Assembly: GCA_002395085.1 (NCBI GenBank)
Contig: DGVV01000032.1
Span: forward strand, 1-21,169
Reading direction: 5' to 3'
Length of the DNA stretch: 21,169 nucleotides
Source: Ruminococcus sp. UBA4275
GTDB lineage: Bacteria; Bacillota; Clostridia; Oscillospirales; Ruminococcaceae
Of the stretch, positions 1 to 7,494 are shown piece by piece; the stretch's first letter is position 1; every line of letters begins with the position of its first letter. The translations under genes and the position numbers were made by a program. Below the pieces are notes generated by a model. That model worked only from the letters and a program-made list of their open reading frames with translations, had not been told where the DNA came from and made no database searches.

Positions 1-5
1 AGCGC

Positions 6-34
6 CCCATTATAATCATCGCGCAGCGATACCT
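6..34. repeat. Right half of a dispersed intergenic hairpin repeat
   Basis: This stretch matches the right arm and inner arm of the complete hairpin at 14688-14754, differing by one missing base (29 of 30 positions agree by eye). Its left arm would lie before the window start, so only half the element is visible. It sits just beyond the 3' end of the cca operon, an intergenic site like that of the complete copy. Confidence 0.75.
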
Positions 35-42
35 TTATCGAC

Positions 43-88
43 AAGCTGAAACCCGAAAAGCCATACTGTGCTTTTCGGGTTTCAGCTT
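43..88 (-). terminator. Strong hairpin at the end of the cca operon
   Basis: A perfect 18-bp inverted repeat (43-60 and 71-88) with a 10-base loop overlaps the cca stop codon. No good run of T follows on either strand, so it is a strong hairpin but not a textbook intrinsic terminator. It may stop transcription from both sides or protect the 3' end of the mRNA. Confidence 0.6.
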
Positions 89-1445
89 ATTCTGTTCCGG
101 ATGTTTGCAGCATCGACTGAGCCGCTTTCATGAGCGCATCATGCTCATTGGGGAGCGTACCGTCGATGACCTGATCGAGCAGCGCATTGAGCGTTTCACC
201 GATGGCTTTGCCCTGCGGGAATCCGGCGCGCAGCAGATCGCTGCCGGTGAGCGCGAGCTTTTTCAGCGACATACAGGCGTCAGCGGCTTTGAGCGCTGCG
301 AGCTTTTCCGCGATCTGATCTGCCTCTGCCTGCTGTGCCTCCCGGATCTCATACGCCTGCGCGCCGACATCGGCACGGTGCAGCGCAAGAAGCTGTTCTG
401 CGGTCTCCATATCAAAGCGCCGCACGATCCTTGCGACCTGCTTCTCGCTGTTCTCCCATACCAGATCATGATGTTCGACCAGCAGCATCACACGTTCAAG
501 TGTTTTGCGGTCGGATTTGAGCGCGCGCAGCGCCCGTTCCGCGATCTCCACGGAGACTTTTGCGTGGCCGTAGAAATGCCCGCCGCGCTCGTCTTTGGTG
601 AATGTGTGCGGCTTGCCGGCATCGTGCAGGAGCGCCGCCCAGCGCAGAACCGGCACCGGCGGCACACCCTCGATCACATACAGCGTGTGCATATAGACAT
701 CGTAGCAGTGCCAGTGCGTCTGCTGATCGAATTTGAACATCGGGGCAAGCTCCGGCAGCACCGTGAACAGCACATCCGCAAATTCCTCCAGCACCGGCAG
801 AACCCGTTTGCCGCAGAGCAGCTTGGTGAGTTCCGCATAGATGCGCTCGGCAGAAATGCAGGTCAGCAGGCCGCGCTTCTCGTGGATTGCTGCGGCGGTT
901 TCGGGTGCAATGTCGAAATCGAGTACACTTGCAAAGCGCATGGCGCGGAGAATGCGCAGACCGTCCTCCTCGAAGCGCGCCGCGGGATCTCCGACGCAGC
1001 GGATGATGCCGGCGGCGAGGTCATCCGCGCCGTGATAGGGGTCAATAAGCCCCTGCGCGGGATGATACGCCATCGCATTCACGGTAAAATCGCGGCGCGC
1101 GAGATCATCGGTGAGCCGGTCCGTGAACGTGACCGAATCGGGTCTGCGGTGGTCAGCGTACGCGCCGTCGATGCGGTAGGTCGTAATCTCAATGGGCATT
1201 TTGTCGATGACCGCCGTGACAGTGCCGTGCTGCATACCGGTCTCAATGACATGGAAGCCGCGGAAGCATTGCTCGATCTGTTCCGGGCGCGCAGAGGTGG
1301 TGCAGTCCCAGTCATGCGGCTGCGTTCCGCGCATCGCATCCCGGACGCACCCGCCGACGATATATGCCGCATAGTCGGCGTCGGTGAGGGCATCGAGGGC
1401 GCGCTGCACGGGTGCAGGCGGCGTGATGTGCATTTGTTTGTCCAT
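87..1445 (-). CDS. cca: CCA-adding tRNA nucleotidyltransferase with HD domain
   Basis: This enzyme adds or repairs the 3' CCA end of tRNAs from CTP and ATP in the cytoplasm. The class II nucleotidyltransferase head is clear: GGCVRD at residues 31-36, the metal-binding DWD at 45-47, RRDFTVNAMAY at 117-127 and EDGLRILRAMRF at 160-171. A C-terminal HD domain follows (HD at 274-275 in ALLHDAGKP), as in the bacterial Cca/poly(A) polymerase group with phosphohydrolase activity. The length of 452 residues is usual for HD-containing members. The start is supported by AAAGGAG about 8 bases upstream. It is the last gene of the minus-strand run that begins with yicI, separated from the DUF3267 gene by 106 bases that contain a hairpin. 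CCA-adding versus poly(A) polymerase activity cannot be decided by eye, but a single copy with an HD domain in Bacillota is normally Cca. Confidence 0.93.
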   Translation of the reverse strand: MDKQMHITPPAPVQRALDALTDADYAAYIVGGCVRDAMRGTQPHDWDCTTSARPEQIEQCFRGFHVIETGMQHGTVTAVIDKMPIEITTYRIDGAYADHRRPDSVTFTDRLTDDLARRDFTVNAMAYHPAQGLIDPYHGADDLAAGIIRCVGDPAARFEEDGLRILRAMRFASVLDFDIAPETAAAIHEKRGLLTCISAERIYAELTKLLCGKRVLPVLEEFADVLFTVLPELAPMFKFDQQTHWHCYDVYMHTLYVIEGVPPVPVLRWAALLHDAGKPHTFTKDERGGHFYGHAKVSVEIAERALRALKSDRKTLERVMLLVEHHDLVWENSEKQVARIVRRFDMETAEQLLALHRADVGAQAYEIREAQQAEADQIAEKLAALKAADACMSLKKLALTGSDLLRAGFPQGKAIGETLNALLDQVIDGTLPNEHDALMKAAQSMLQTSGTE

Positions 1446-1468
1446 AAGTGGTCTCCTTTATGATAGCG

Positions 1469-1494
1469 AAGCGCCGTGCATCGGCACAGCGCTT
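1469..1494 (-). promoter_or_regulatory. Hairpin in the leader just upstream of cca
   Basis: A 26-base inverted repeat (arms AAGCGC-GTGC and GCAC-GCGCTT, one mismatched pair, 4-base loop) lies between the DUF3267 gene and the cca ribosome binding site. I see no T-run and no convincing sigma-A promoter beside it. It could attenuate read-through into cca or act as an mRNA processing or stability element. Its role is unknown. Confidence 0.45.
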
Positions 1495-1551
1495 GGCGGT
1501 TATTCGGTTTCAGAGGTCGATGCGCAGAAATTGCTTTGACGCGCTGTTTTT

Positions 1552-2208
1552 TCAAATGTCATTTGTTTGTGCGGATTCCCTTTCAAAACGCGCAGCCTTT
1601 CCGGTATTCTGCGGGGGATACCAGTACAATCCGTCCTGTGTATCGCAGATCAGCGCATGGGGCGGTACATTTTTCAGCACGGAGACCACATCCATATAAT
1701 CCGGCGCAGGCGAGATCAGCCCCATGAACGCGCAGATAATCCAGACTGTCAGGAGCGGTTTCATGGTGACCGGCGTACAGATGAACAGTACCAGCGGGAT
1801 CACGCCGGATACGGCAGGTGCAAGCGACATCACCACAAACCGCCGTTTTGTCAGCGGATGATAGGAAATGGCATAGGCAGCGAATTTGCGCAGACACAGC
1901 CCCACCCAGACTGTTGCGGCTTTGGGATAGCAGACCGCGTGCAGCAGTTCATGCAGCGGCAATGCAAGCAGGAAACCGATCAGCATTGCGGGGATGAGAA
2001 ACAGCGGTGCAATGGGCGGCTGCCGGTTCAGAAATGCTTTCAGGAAAACCGTCAGCATACAGAGCAGCATCGGCGGAATCCCGTAAGGGCGTGCCTTGCT
2101 CAGGAAGCCGTCTGCATCACGCAGCTTCACCGCATTTCCGGGCAGGGGCGGGCTTTTGTGCGCCGTACCGAAGTTTTTCCGATTTCCCTCCCAGATGATC
2201 TTCGGCAT
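1552..2208 (-). CDS. DUF3267-type membrane metalloprotease-like protein
   Basis: A 218-residue membrane protein resembling the DUF3267 putative zincin family. It has a HELLH zinc motif (HExxH) at residues 86-90 inside a hydrophobic segment, and a PAPDYMDV stretch around 168-175 whose Asp170 could be a third metal ligand. Hydrophobic segments near residues 45-60, 67-90, 124-146 and 148-168 suggest about four membrane spans. I chose the start at 2208 rather than a longer open frame from 2268, because the ATG overlaps the FkbM stop codon as TAATG, has GCGGAG just upstream, and the longer version would add only a non-conserved shadow of the previous gene. The overlap implies translational coupling to the FkbM gene. 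The substrate is unknown; intramembrane or membrane-proximal proteolysis is inferred from the motif only. Confidence 0.75.
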   Translation of the reverse strand: MPKIIWEGNRKNFGTAHKSPPLPGNAVKLRDADGFLSKARPYGIPPMLLCMLTVFLKAFLNRQPPIAPLFLIPAMLIGFLLALPLHELLHAVCYPKAATVWVGLCLRKFAAYAISYHPLTKRRFVVMSLAPAVSGVIPLVLFICTPVTMKPLLTVWIICAFMGLISPAPDYMDVVSVLKNVPPHALICDTQDGLYWYPPQNTGKAARFERESAQTNDI

Positions 2209-3299
2209 TACTCCGCGTACTGCGTGTTGCCGTTGTCCTCGCAGACAGCGTAGAGACCTGTTTCCCATGCGGGGATATGCGGGAGATGCCGCATAAACAG
2301 GCGGTAGCGGGGGTTGATGCGCTTGACAAGCAGCGGCAGTTCAAAGATGTCTTCCGTGCGGTGGTACATCGAGACCATGAGCTTCGGGGCATAGCGCGCA
2401 ATGGAGCGGCTTGCACCCCAGAGTGCCTCACGCTCCGCACCTTCGACATCGAGCTTGAGCAGCGTGACGGGGTTGCCCGCGAGGAGATTATCCACAGAAC
2501 GGGCAGGGGTCATTGCACCCTCATTGGAGATGGTGGGCTGCTTGCCGGCTTTGGGGGCATAGGCGAGTTCGGTATCGACGCACCATGCCGTACACTGATA
2601 ACACTGTACGGAGGGCGTATCTCCGACGAACTTCACGAGGCGCTTATAGTATTTCTTATCCGGCTCAACGGCGATGATGCGGTGATATTTTCCGCGCGTA
2701 AATTCGAGCATTTCGCGGATCGAGTCACCGACATTCGCGCCGAGATCGACATAGATTTCGTGGTTTGTGGGCTGGAGGACGCGGTTCCAGATTTCGTCTT
2801 TGGTATCGGTCTGCTCGATGAGATAGCGCGGATCGCCGCTGATCTTGAAATTGATGAGGTTAGCGTAGATTTGTCTGGAGCGCTCGTCCGCGAGGGACTG
2901 GTACACCGACTGAATCTCCTCCTCATGTTCTGCGCAGTATTCGGGCGTAAAGAGTCCGCCGCCGACGACCGGTACATCCGGCACATACAGCGGATACTTT
3001 GCGCCGAGTGCCATGAGCCGCTCAACCATCTGCGGCGAACACACCGCAAATGCCAGCACGATTGCAAAATCATGCACCTCTGCCTCCAGCTCTGAGAGCT
3101 TGCGGACAGGGTATCCTGCAAAATCATGGCCGCGTACAAATTCATCGCTCGCAAAGAGACCCGCGACGGGGATGCCGAAGCTGCGGAGTGCAGCGAGCAT
3201 CCGCACGGCGCCGTCGCCCATGCCATAGAGATAGATCGGGCGTGTTTCGTTTTGCAGGCGTTCCCATACTGAGATTTTTTCTGTTACAAACTGAAGCAT
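2208..3299 (-). CDS. FkbM-family SAM-dependent methyltransferase
   Basis: A 363-residue protein with a C-terminal FkbM-type methyltransferase domain: the SAM-binding motif VDLGANVGDS at 184-193, an acidic VEPD at 211-214, the family signature LKLDVEGAE at 281-289, and the APKLMVSMYHR strand around 304-314. The N-terminal ~110 residues hold a Rossmann-like GMGDGA turn (26-31), of the kind found ahead of FkbM domains in polysaccharide-biosynthesis proteins. FkbM enzymes methylate hydroxyl groups of sugars, polyketides or surface glycans; the acceptor here is unknown. AAGGGGA precedes the start. It lies 28 bases after the PH-domain gene and overlaps the DUF3267 gene by one base, so it sits in an operon. 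No glycosyltransferases are adjacent. Confidence 0.88.
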   Translation of the reverse strand: MLQFVTEKISVWERLQNETRPIYLYGMGDGAVRMLAALRSFGIPVAGLFASDEFVRGHDFAGYPVRKLSELEAEVHDFAIVLAFAVCSPQMVERLMALGAKYPLYVPDVPVVGGGLFTPEYCAEHEEEIQSVYQSLADERSRQIYANLINFKISGDPRYLIEQTDTKDEIWNRVLQPTNHEIYVDLGANVGDSIREMLEFTRGKYHRIIAVEPDKKYYKRLVKFVGDTPSVQCYQCTAWCVDTELAYAPKAGKQPTISNEGAMTPARSVDNLLAGNPVTLLKLDVEGAEREALWGASRSIARYAPKLMVSMYHRTEDIFELPLLVKRINPRYRLFMRHLPHIPAWETGLYAVCEDNGNTQYAE

Positions 3300-3327
3300 T
3301 CTCTGCTTTCCCCTTTAGCTTTGAGAT

Positions 3328-3783
3328 TTACTGATCGTCGTGGTGATCGTGACATTCGCAGTCGCACTCATCCGGATCATGCGGCGCACCGTGAAGGCTG
3401 TCGTGTCCGTGACCGCCCATCTGCGCGGCATAGAGGTCTCTGCCGCGGGTATTATAGCGGTCTCTCTGCTGCTCGATCTGCTTGTCGATCTTGGCAAGTA
3501 CATCGCGCGGATGCTTGACGATAAGGCGCTTTTCGGGCGTATCGGTATCGCGCACATAGAGGACGATTGTACCGCAGCCGACGAGCCGCTGGAAGAAGGG
3601 CAGCTCCAGTTTCTTATCCGTGACTTTGTAGAGATCCAGCTCATCCTCTGACAGATTAAAGAAGCCGGTGCGGGTGATGAATTTGCTTTCTGTCAGATGG
3701 TAAACGGTGAAGCTCCACGGCAGCCCCAGAAACGTCCGTTTCCGGTCCCGCCAGATGTAATCATAGGCTTCATTTTTGCTCAT
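3328..3783 (-). CDS. Small PH-like (YdbS/DUF304-type) protein with His/Cys/Asp-rich tail
   Basis: A 151-residue cytosolic-looking protein with no signal peptide or clear membrane span. Residues ~15-95 (a strand-rich stretch including TVYHLTESKFITRTGFFN and GCGTIVLYVRDTD) resemble a bacterial PH domain as annotated in DUF304/YdbS-like proteins. The likeness is by pattern and not certain. Residues 97-118 are charged and probably helical. The tail, residues 123-151, is packed with metal-ligand residues: seven His, three Cys as CDCEC-type spacing at 140-144, and many Asp. GAAAGGAG lies upstream with a 10-base spacer. It starts 22 bases after yicI stops and is 28 bases from the FkbM gene, so it is in the yicI operon. 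Function unknown; metal binding by the tail is inferred from composition. Confidence 0.7.
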   Translation of the reverse strand: MSKNEAYDYIWRDRKRTFLGLPWSFTVYHLTESKFITRTGFFNLSEDELDLYKVTDKKLELPFFQRLVGCGTIVLYVRDTDTPEKRLIVKHPRDVLAKIDKQIEQQRDRYNTRGRDLYAAQMGGHGHDSLHGAPHDPDECDCECHDHHDDQ

Positions 3784-3805
3784 ATCAGAGGCACTCCTTT
3801 CGGGT

Positions 3806-6175
3806 TCAGAGGTGGATCACAGTCTTGCCGGAATGCTCCGCAGCGACGGAGATACCCGTTCCTGCGACGGTGATCGTGAAGTTCCGGTCAGTAGCCGGAT
3901 AGGTGACGGTAATGCAGTTGCCCGCGCGCTTTGCCGTGATGGTGAGATCAAGCCCGCCCTCAGCCTTGCAGATGTCGGCAGAAGCGGTATGCCCGTCCGC
4001 GAGACCACAGATCAGGACATCGGCATTTGCGAGGTAATCGTAGCAGACGTCGGTTTTGAAGTCGCCCAGCACAAGGATGCTGTCGGGTTTGACATAGACC
4101 GGCATCTCCAGATAATTGCAGGTACGGCGCAGCCATCTGCCGCCTTTGGTGAGGGGGGCATCGGGCTTGCCGAGGAGATCGAACCACTCGCCCTGCGGCA
4201 GATAGAATTCCGCGATGCCTTCTTCATTGAAGACCGGCGCACAGAGCAGGCTGTCGCCGAGCATATACTGCCGGTCAAGGGTGAGGCAGGCGGGATCATC
4301 GGCAAAATCCAGCACCATGGCGCGCATCATGGGGATGCCGGTCTGGTGGGTCTTGTTTGCCTGCGCCCAGAGATAGGGCATGAGTCTGCCCTTGAGATTG
4401 GTGAAATAGCGCAGCACTGCACAGGCATTTTCGGGATTTGCGGGATCGTCCTCCTCATACGCCCACGGGACGCGGTAGGAGGTCGAGCCGTGCAGGCGGC
4501 TGTGCGTACTCATGAGACCGAACGCCACCCAGCGCTTGTAGACGTCGGGGGAAGCAGTCTGTTCAAAGCCGCCGATGTCGTGGCTGAAGAAGCCGAAACC
4601 GGAGGAACACAGGGAGAGTCCGCCGCGCAGTGTTTCCGCCATAGCCGAATATTCTGCGGAACAGTCGCCGCCCCAGTGAACGGGGAATTTCTGTCCGCCT
4701 GCCGTGGCGCTGCGTGCAAACAGCACAGCCTGATCCTTGCCGACGCATTCTTCGAGCGCCTCAAAGACGGTCTTATTGTAGAGATACGTATAATAATTGT
4801 GCATCGCAGCCGGATCAGACCCGTCGAAGTAGACGACATCCGTAGGGATGCGCTCACCGAAATCGGTTTTGATGGCGGTGACGCCCTCTGCACAGAGTTT
4901 GCGGATGCCGTCCGCGAACCATTTGCAGGCAGCAGGATTCGTGAAATCGACGATTGCCATGCCGGGCTGCCACATATCGGTCTGGAAGACGCCGCCGTCT
5001 TTTGTACGGAGGAAATAGCCGTTCCGGACGCCCTCATCAAAGAGTGCGGACTGCTGTGCGATATACGGATTGATCCACACGCAGATGCCGACATTATGCT
5101 CTTTTTTGAGACGTTCCAGCATTCCCTTGGGATCGGGGAACATTTCCGCATCCCAGTCGAAGCTGGTCCAGGTAAAGCCTTTCATCCAGAAGCAGTCGAA
5201 GTGGAACATTTGCAGCGGGATTTTCCGCTGTGCCATACCGCTGAGGAAGCCGTTGACAGTTTCCTCGTCGTAATCGGTCGTAAAGGAAGTGGAGAGCCAC
5301 AGACCGAAGGATTTGGCGGGTGTCAGGGCGGGTCTGCCGGTGAGTGCTGTATAGTTGGCAAGAACATCCGCCGGTGTCTCGCCGCCGATCATGAAATATT
5401 CGAGCGATTCGCCCGTGACCGTCATGCTGACCTTGGAGACGGTATCCGAGGCGACCTCATAGCTGACATGACCGGTCTGGTTTGCGAAGACGCCGTATCC
5501 GCGGGAGCTGAGATAGAACGGCACACATTTATAGCTCTGATCGGAGCAGGTTCCGCCGTCGGCATTCCATGTTTCAACGGTCTGACCGTTCTTGACGAAC
5601 GGGGTGAACTTTTCACCGAAGCCGTAGATATATTCTCCGACACTGAGTGTCAGTTGTTCGCGGACGAATGTGCCTGCCGCGGGGGCGGGGAGACTCCAGA
5701 AGGTATCATCGAGTCTGGTGCGGGCTTCCGCCTCGCGCAGATAGGCATTCTCCTGAATATAGGAGGTTGCGCGCCAGCCGCCGCCGGTGAGATGTCTGCC
5801 GTCGTAGGTGAATCTGACATCCCAGTTCATGCCCTTTGCGATTCGGACAGCGGTTTTGCCGGAGGTCAGGATCACGCAGTCATCGTCCTCTGTGATGACA
5901 GGGACGAAACCGGGGTCAGGATTCAGTTCAAATTTCGGTTCATGATTTACCGCGCCCTTGTGGTGGACAATCTGAACGCGGATGGTATTCTCGCGGATTG
6001 CGGAATACACGATTTCGAGTGTGACACCGCCTAGGGTCATGCCGCGGTGATAGATCTGCTGGGACGTCGCAAAGACGTGAACAGCGTGATCCCGCACGGT
6101 GACCGCGTAAGGCTGTGCCGCATAATCCACGGTAAAACCGCGGCGGTTCAGCCAGAAGCCGTCTGCAAATTTCAT
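3806..6175 (-). CDS. yicI: GH31 alpha-xylosidase (YicI-like)
   Basis: A 789-residue glycoside hydrolase of family GH31 that most resembles YicI alpha-xylosidase, which releases alpha-linked xylose from xyloglucan oligosaccharides such as isoprimeverose. The nucleophile motif KTDFGERIP places the nucleophile at Asp438, and HWGGDC places the acid/base at Asp504. Their 66-residue spacing equals that in E. coli YicI (416 and 482). Further family signatures are FHFDCFWMKGF (~325-334), VWINPYIAQQS (~366-376) and FFSHDIGGFE (~529-538). There is no signal peptide, so it acts in the cytoplasm on imported oligosaccharides. The start has a perfect AGGAGG six bases upstream and a promoter 50-80 bases upstream. 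The length matches the family. Alpha-glucosidase activity is the main alternative, but the KTDFGERIP form favours alpha-xylosidase. No sugar transporter is adjacent. Confidence 0.93.
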   Translation of the reverse strand: MKFADGFWLNRRGFTVDYAAQPYAVTVRDHAVHVFATSQQIYHRGMTLGGVTLEIVYSAIRENTIRVQIVHHKGAVNHEPKFELNPDPGFVPVITEDDDCVILTSGKTAVRIAKGMNWDVRFTYDGRHLTGGGWRATSYIQENAYLREAEARTRLDDTFWSLPAPAAGTFVREQLTLSVGEYIYGFGEKFTPFVKNGQTVETWNADGGTCSDQSYKCVPFYLSSRGYGVFANQTGHVSYEVASDTVSKVSMTVTGESLEYFMIGGETPADVLANYTALTGRPALTPAKSFGLWLSTSFTTDYDEETVNGFLSGMAQRKIPLQMFHFDCFWMKGFTWTSFDWDAEMFPDPKGMLERLKKEHNVGICVWINPYIAQQSALFDEGVRNGYFLRTKDGGVFQTDMWQPGMAIVDFTNPAACKWFADGIRKLCAEGVTAIKTDFGERIPTDVVYFDGSDPAAMHNYYTYLYNKTVFEALEECVGKDQAVLFARSATAGGQKFPVHWGGDCSAEYSAMAETLRGGLSLCSSGFGFFSHDIGGFEQTASPDVYKRWVAFGLMSTHSRLHGSTSYRVPWAYEEDDPANPENACAVLRYFTNLKGRLMPYLWAQANKTHQTGIPMMRAMVLDFADDPACLTLDRQYMLGDSLLCAPVFNEEGIAEFYLPQGEWFDLLGKPDAPLTKGGRWLRRTCNYLEMPVYVKPDSILVLGDFKTDVCYDYLANADVLICGLADGHTASADICKAEGGLDLTITAKRAGNCITVTYPATDRNFTITVAGTGISVAAEHSGKTVIHL

Positions 6176-6225
6176 AGGTAACCTCCTGCGCGGACTGTGA
6201 TCCGCTTCTTTTTATATACTCTATT

Positions 6226-6254
6226 ATCATACCATAAAATCGGTAGAAAGTCAA
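6226..6254 (-). promoter_or_regulatory. Sigma-A promoter for the yicI operon
   Basis: On the minus strand TTGACT (6249-6254) and TATGAT (6226-6231) are separated by exactly 17 bases. The promoter is ~50 bases upstream of the yicI start and is the only convincing one I see for the minus-strand run of five genes down to cca. Confidence 0.8.
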
Positions 6255-6270
6255 TGCCAAACCCATGCAG

Positions 6271-6313
6271 AAAAAACAGGAGCATCTCCTGCAAAGAGAG
6301 ATGCTCCTGTTTT
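6271..6313 (-). terminator. Intrinsic terminator of the SleB-like hydrolase gene
   Basis: A perfect 16-bp inverted repeat (6273-6288 and 6298-6313) with a 9-base loop. On the minus strand it ends in six T (the A-run 6271-6276), 20 bases after the hydrolase stop. This is a textbook rho-independent terminator that separates the gene from the yicI promoter. Confidence 0.9.
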
Positions 6314-6332
6314 CGTTCCGACATTGCTTCGC

Positions 6333-7199
6333 TCAGTAACTCGTTCTGAAGTAATTGCGCGTACCGTCTCCGTTGAAGAAGAGGTATCCGTGGGCAAACT
6401 GCGACGGGTCTGCGAAGTAGAGGTTCACGGCGCGCTTGACGCTCTCGGTGACCATACTGGAGTAGGTCTCCAGTTCCACGTAATATTCGATGCCGGAGAA
6501 CTGATTTCTCTGTGTGAGAACCTCGTGGATCGAATTCGGGAACTGCGGCGAATTGACGCGGTTCATGATGACCTCAACAACGAGTGCCTTCTCTGCATCC
6601 GGCACGAAATCCGCACCGTATTCATGTCCGACGACATTGCAGAGCATAATGTACTCGCGCTCAGTGATACCCGCCGGGATTCCCGATGCGGGCTGTGCCG
6701 GTGCTTCCGTGACCGGCGCGGCAGTGGTCCATGTCTCAGGCTGCGGATCGGTCCAGACAGTCGTGACAGTTTCGGTGACCTCTGTCATGTAATCATCCGG
6801 CAGTATGGTCTCAGCGGCAGAGAAATCTGCGGAGAGATACTGCTGGTCTGCGGTCAAAGCCGCAGCAGTGGTAGTTTCCGTTGTTGTTGTACTTTCCTTC
6901 GTGTTGCTCACAGTCGCCGTTGTTTTTGTAGTAGACGCGGTCGATTTGGTTGTGAGCTTTGTCACTTCGGTCGTTGCTGCCGTTGTAGCAGCGGTAGTTT
7001 TGCGCACGCTGGTTTCCGTAGTGATGGTCGTCTCGATCGAAGCTTGAGTGGTAGCAGACTCTGCTGTCAGCGGTGCAATCAGATCCCGCTGAACTGAATT
7101 CGCGACCGGCATACTGTTTTCGTCATCGAAAACTACTCCCCCCAGAGCGCCGGACACAGCAAAGCAGAGAAAAGCCGCTACAACTTTCACTTTTCTCAT
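6333..7199 (-). CDS. Secreted SleB-family cell wall hydrolase with Thr-rich linker
   Basis: A 288-residue exported protein. Residues 1-23 form a signal peptide or N-terminal anchor (basic MRKVK, then a hydrophobic stretch). Residues ~49-165 are a low-complexity Thr/Ala/Ser-rich linker. Residues ~178-288 match the SleB/Hydrolase_2 domain: NVVGHEYGAD with probable catalytic Glu193, VVEVIMNRV, IHEVLTQRNQFS and the terminal FAHGYLFFNGDGTRNYF. SleB-type enzymes are lytic transglycosylases acting on peptidoglycan, in some species on spore cortex. The long Thr-rich spacer suggests it reaches through or is held in the vegetative wall and may be O-glycosylated (inference). I used the ATG at 7199, with AAAGGA seven bases upstream and a signal peptide beginning there; an in-frame ATG at 7268 lies within the promoter. 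It is transcribed alone, divergent from cysE. Confidence 0.87.
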   Translation of the reverse strand: MRKVKVVAAFLCFAVSGALGGVVFDDENSMPVANSVQRDLIAPLTAESATTQASIETTITTETSVRKTTAATTAATTEVTKLTTKSTASTTKTTATVSNTKESTTTTETTTAAALTADQQYLSADFSAAETILPDDYMTEVTETVTTVWTDPQPETWTTAAPVTEAPAQPASGIPAGITEREYIMLCNVVGHEYGADFVPDAEKALVVEVIMNRVNSPQFPNSIHEVLTQRNQFSGIEYYVELETYSSMVTESVKRAVNLYFADPSQFAHGYLFFNGDGTRNYFRTSY

Positions 7200-7256
7200 T
7201 AGCTCATCCTTTCGTATCCATAGAATATAAACGCGAAGATGCGGCGCGTTTAGATT

Positions 7257-7285
7257 ATCATAGCACATTTTCTGAAAGATTACAA
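7257..7285 (-). promoter_or_regulatory. Sigma-A promoter of the SleB-like hydrolase gene
   Basis: On the minus strand TTGTAA (7280-7285) and TATGAT (7257-7262) are 17 bases apart, about 55 bases before the chosen start. Because the in-frame ATG at 7268 falls between these two boxes, this promoter also supports the downstream start at 7199. Confidence 0.7.
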
Positions 7286-7291
7286 TGTAAT
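7279..7291. promoter_or_regulatory. 13-base palindrome ATTACA-A-TGTAAT over the -35 box
   Basis: ATTACA, one base, TGTAAT is a perfect inverted repeat that covers the -35 hexamer of the hydrolase promoter, a typical repressor operator position. Half-site-like copies (TGTAAT at ~7309-7314, GTTACA at ~7368-7373) occur further along the same intergenic region. The regulator is unknown. Confidence 0.4.
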
Positions 7292-7345
7292 GACAGAATT
7301 TTCCATTTTGTAATCAAAAATCTACCATACTATGCGATATACTTT

Positions 7346-7359
7346 TGGTAAATTTACCA
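7346..7359. promoter_or_regulatory. Perfect 14-base palindrome between divergent genes
   Basis: TGGTAAATTTACCA is self-complementary over its whole length and lies about 65 bases upstream of the cysE -35 box and 60 bases upstream of the hydrolase -35 box. It could be an operator for either direction. TACCAT also occurs at 7323-7328. The rest of the 295-base gap at 7200-7494 holds only the two promoters and AT-rich sequence. Confidence 0.4.
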
Positions 7360-7424
7360 TGCCGAATGTTACAAACTGCAATGAAACCGCTGATTTCTCC
7401 CCGGAGGAAAACCGCTGCCGTGTA

Positions 7425-7453
7425 TTGACATTTGCGGCGAATTCTACTATAAT
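7425..7453 (+). promoter_or_regulatory. Consensus sigma-A promoter for the cysE operon
   Basis: TTGACA (7425-7430), a spacer of exactly 17 bases and TATAAT (7448-7453) match the consensus at all twelve positions. The cysE ribosome binding site AGGGAGG (7481-7487) follows, so the leader is short (~35 bases). That leaves no room for a T-box or riboswitch downstream of the start site. Confidence 0.9.
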
Positions 7454-7494
7454 AATACTATGATTTCACTCAGATTAAAAAGGGAGGCTTCCTT

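Noticed and set aside
105..1463. 452-codon plus-strand open frame opposite cca
   Set aside because: Shadow of cca, whose catalytic motifs are intact; the translated product shows no coherent domain.
2209..2268. Extra 20 N-terminal residues for the DUF3267 protein
   Set aside because: The extension lies wholly within the FkbM gene in another frame; the TAATG overlap with GCGGAG gives a better start.
3776..6034. Very long plus-strand open frame (752 codons) opposite yicI
   Set aside because: It mirrors the alpha-xylosidase codon by codon on the other strand, has no recognisable domain or ribosome binding site, and its protein is a low-quality mix of Arg/His/Gly. It arises from codon bias of the real gene.
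7431..7494. Possible T-box or cysteine-responsive riboswitch before cysE
   Set aside because: The leader downstream of the consensus promoter is only ~35 bases, with no terminator/antiterminator structure.
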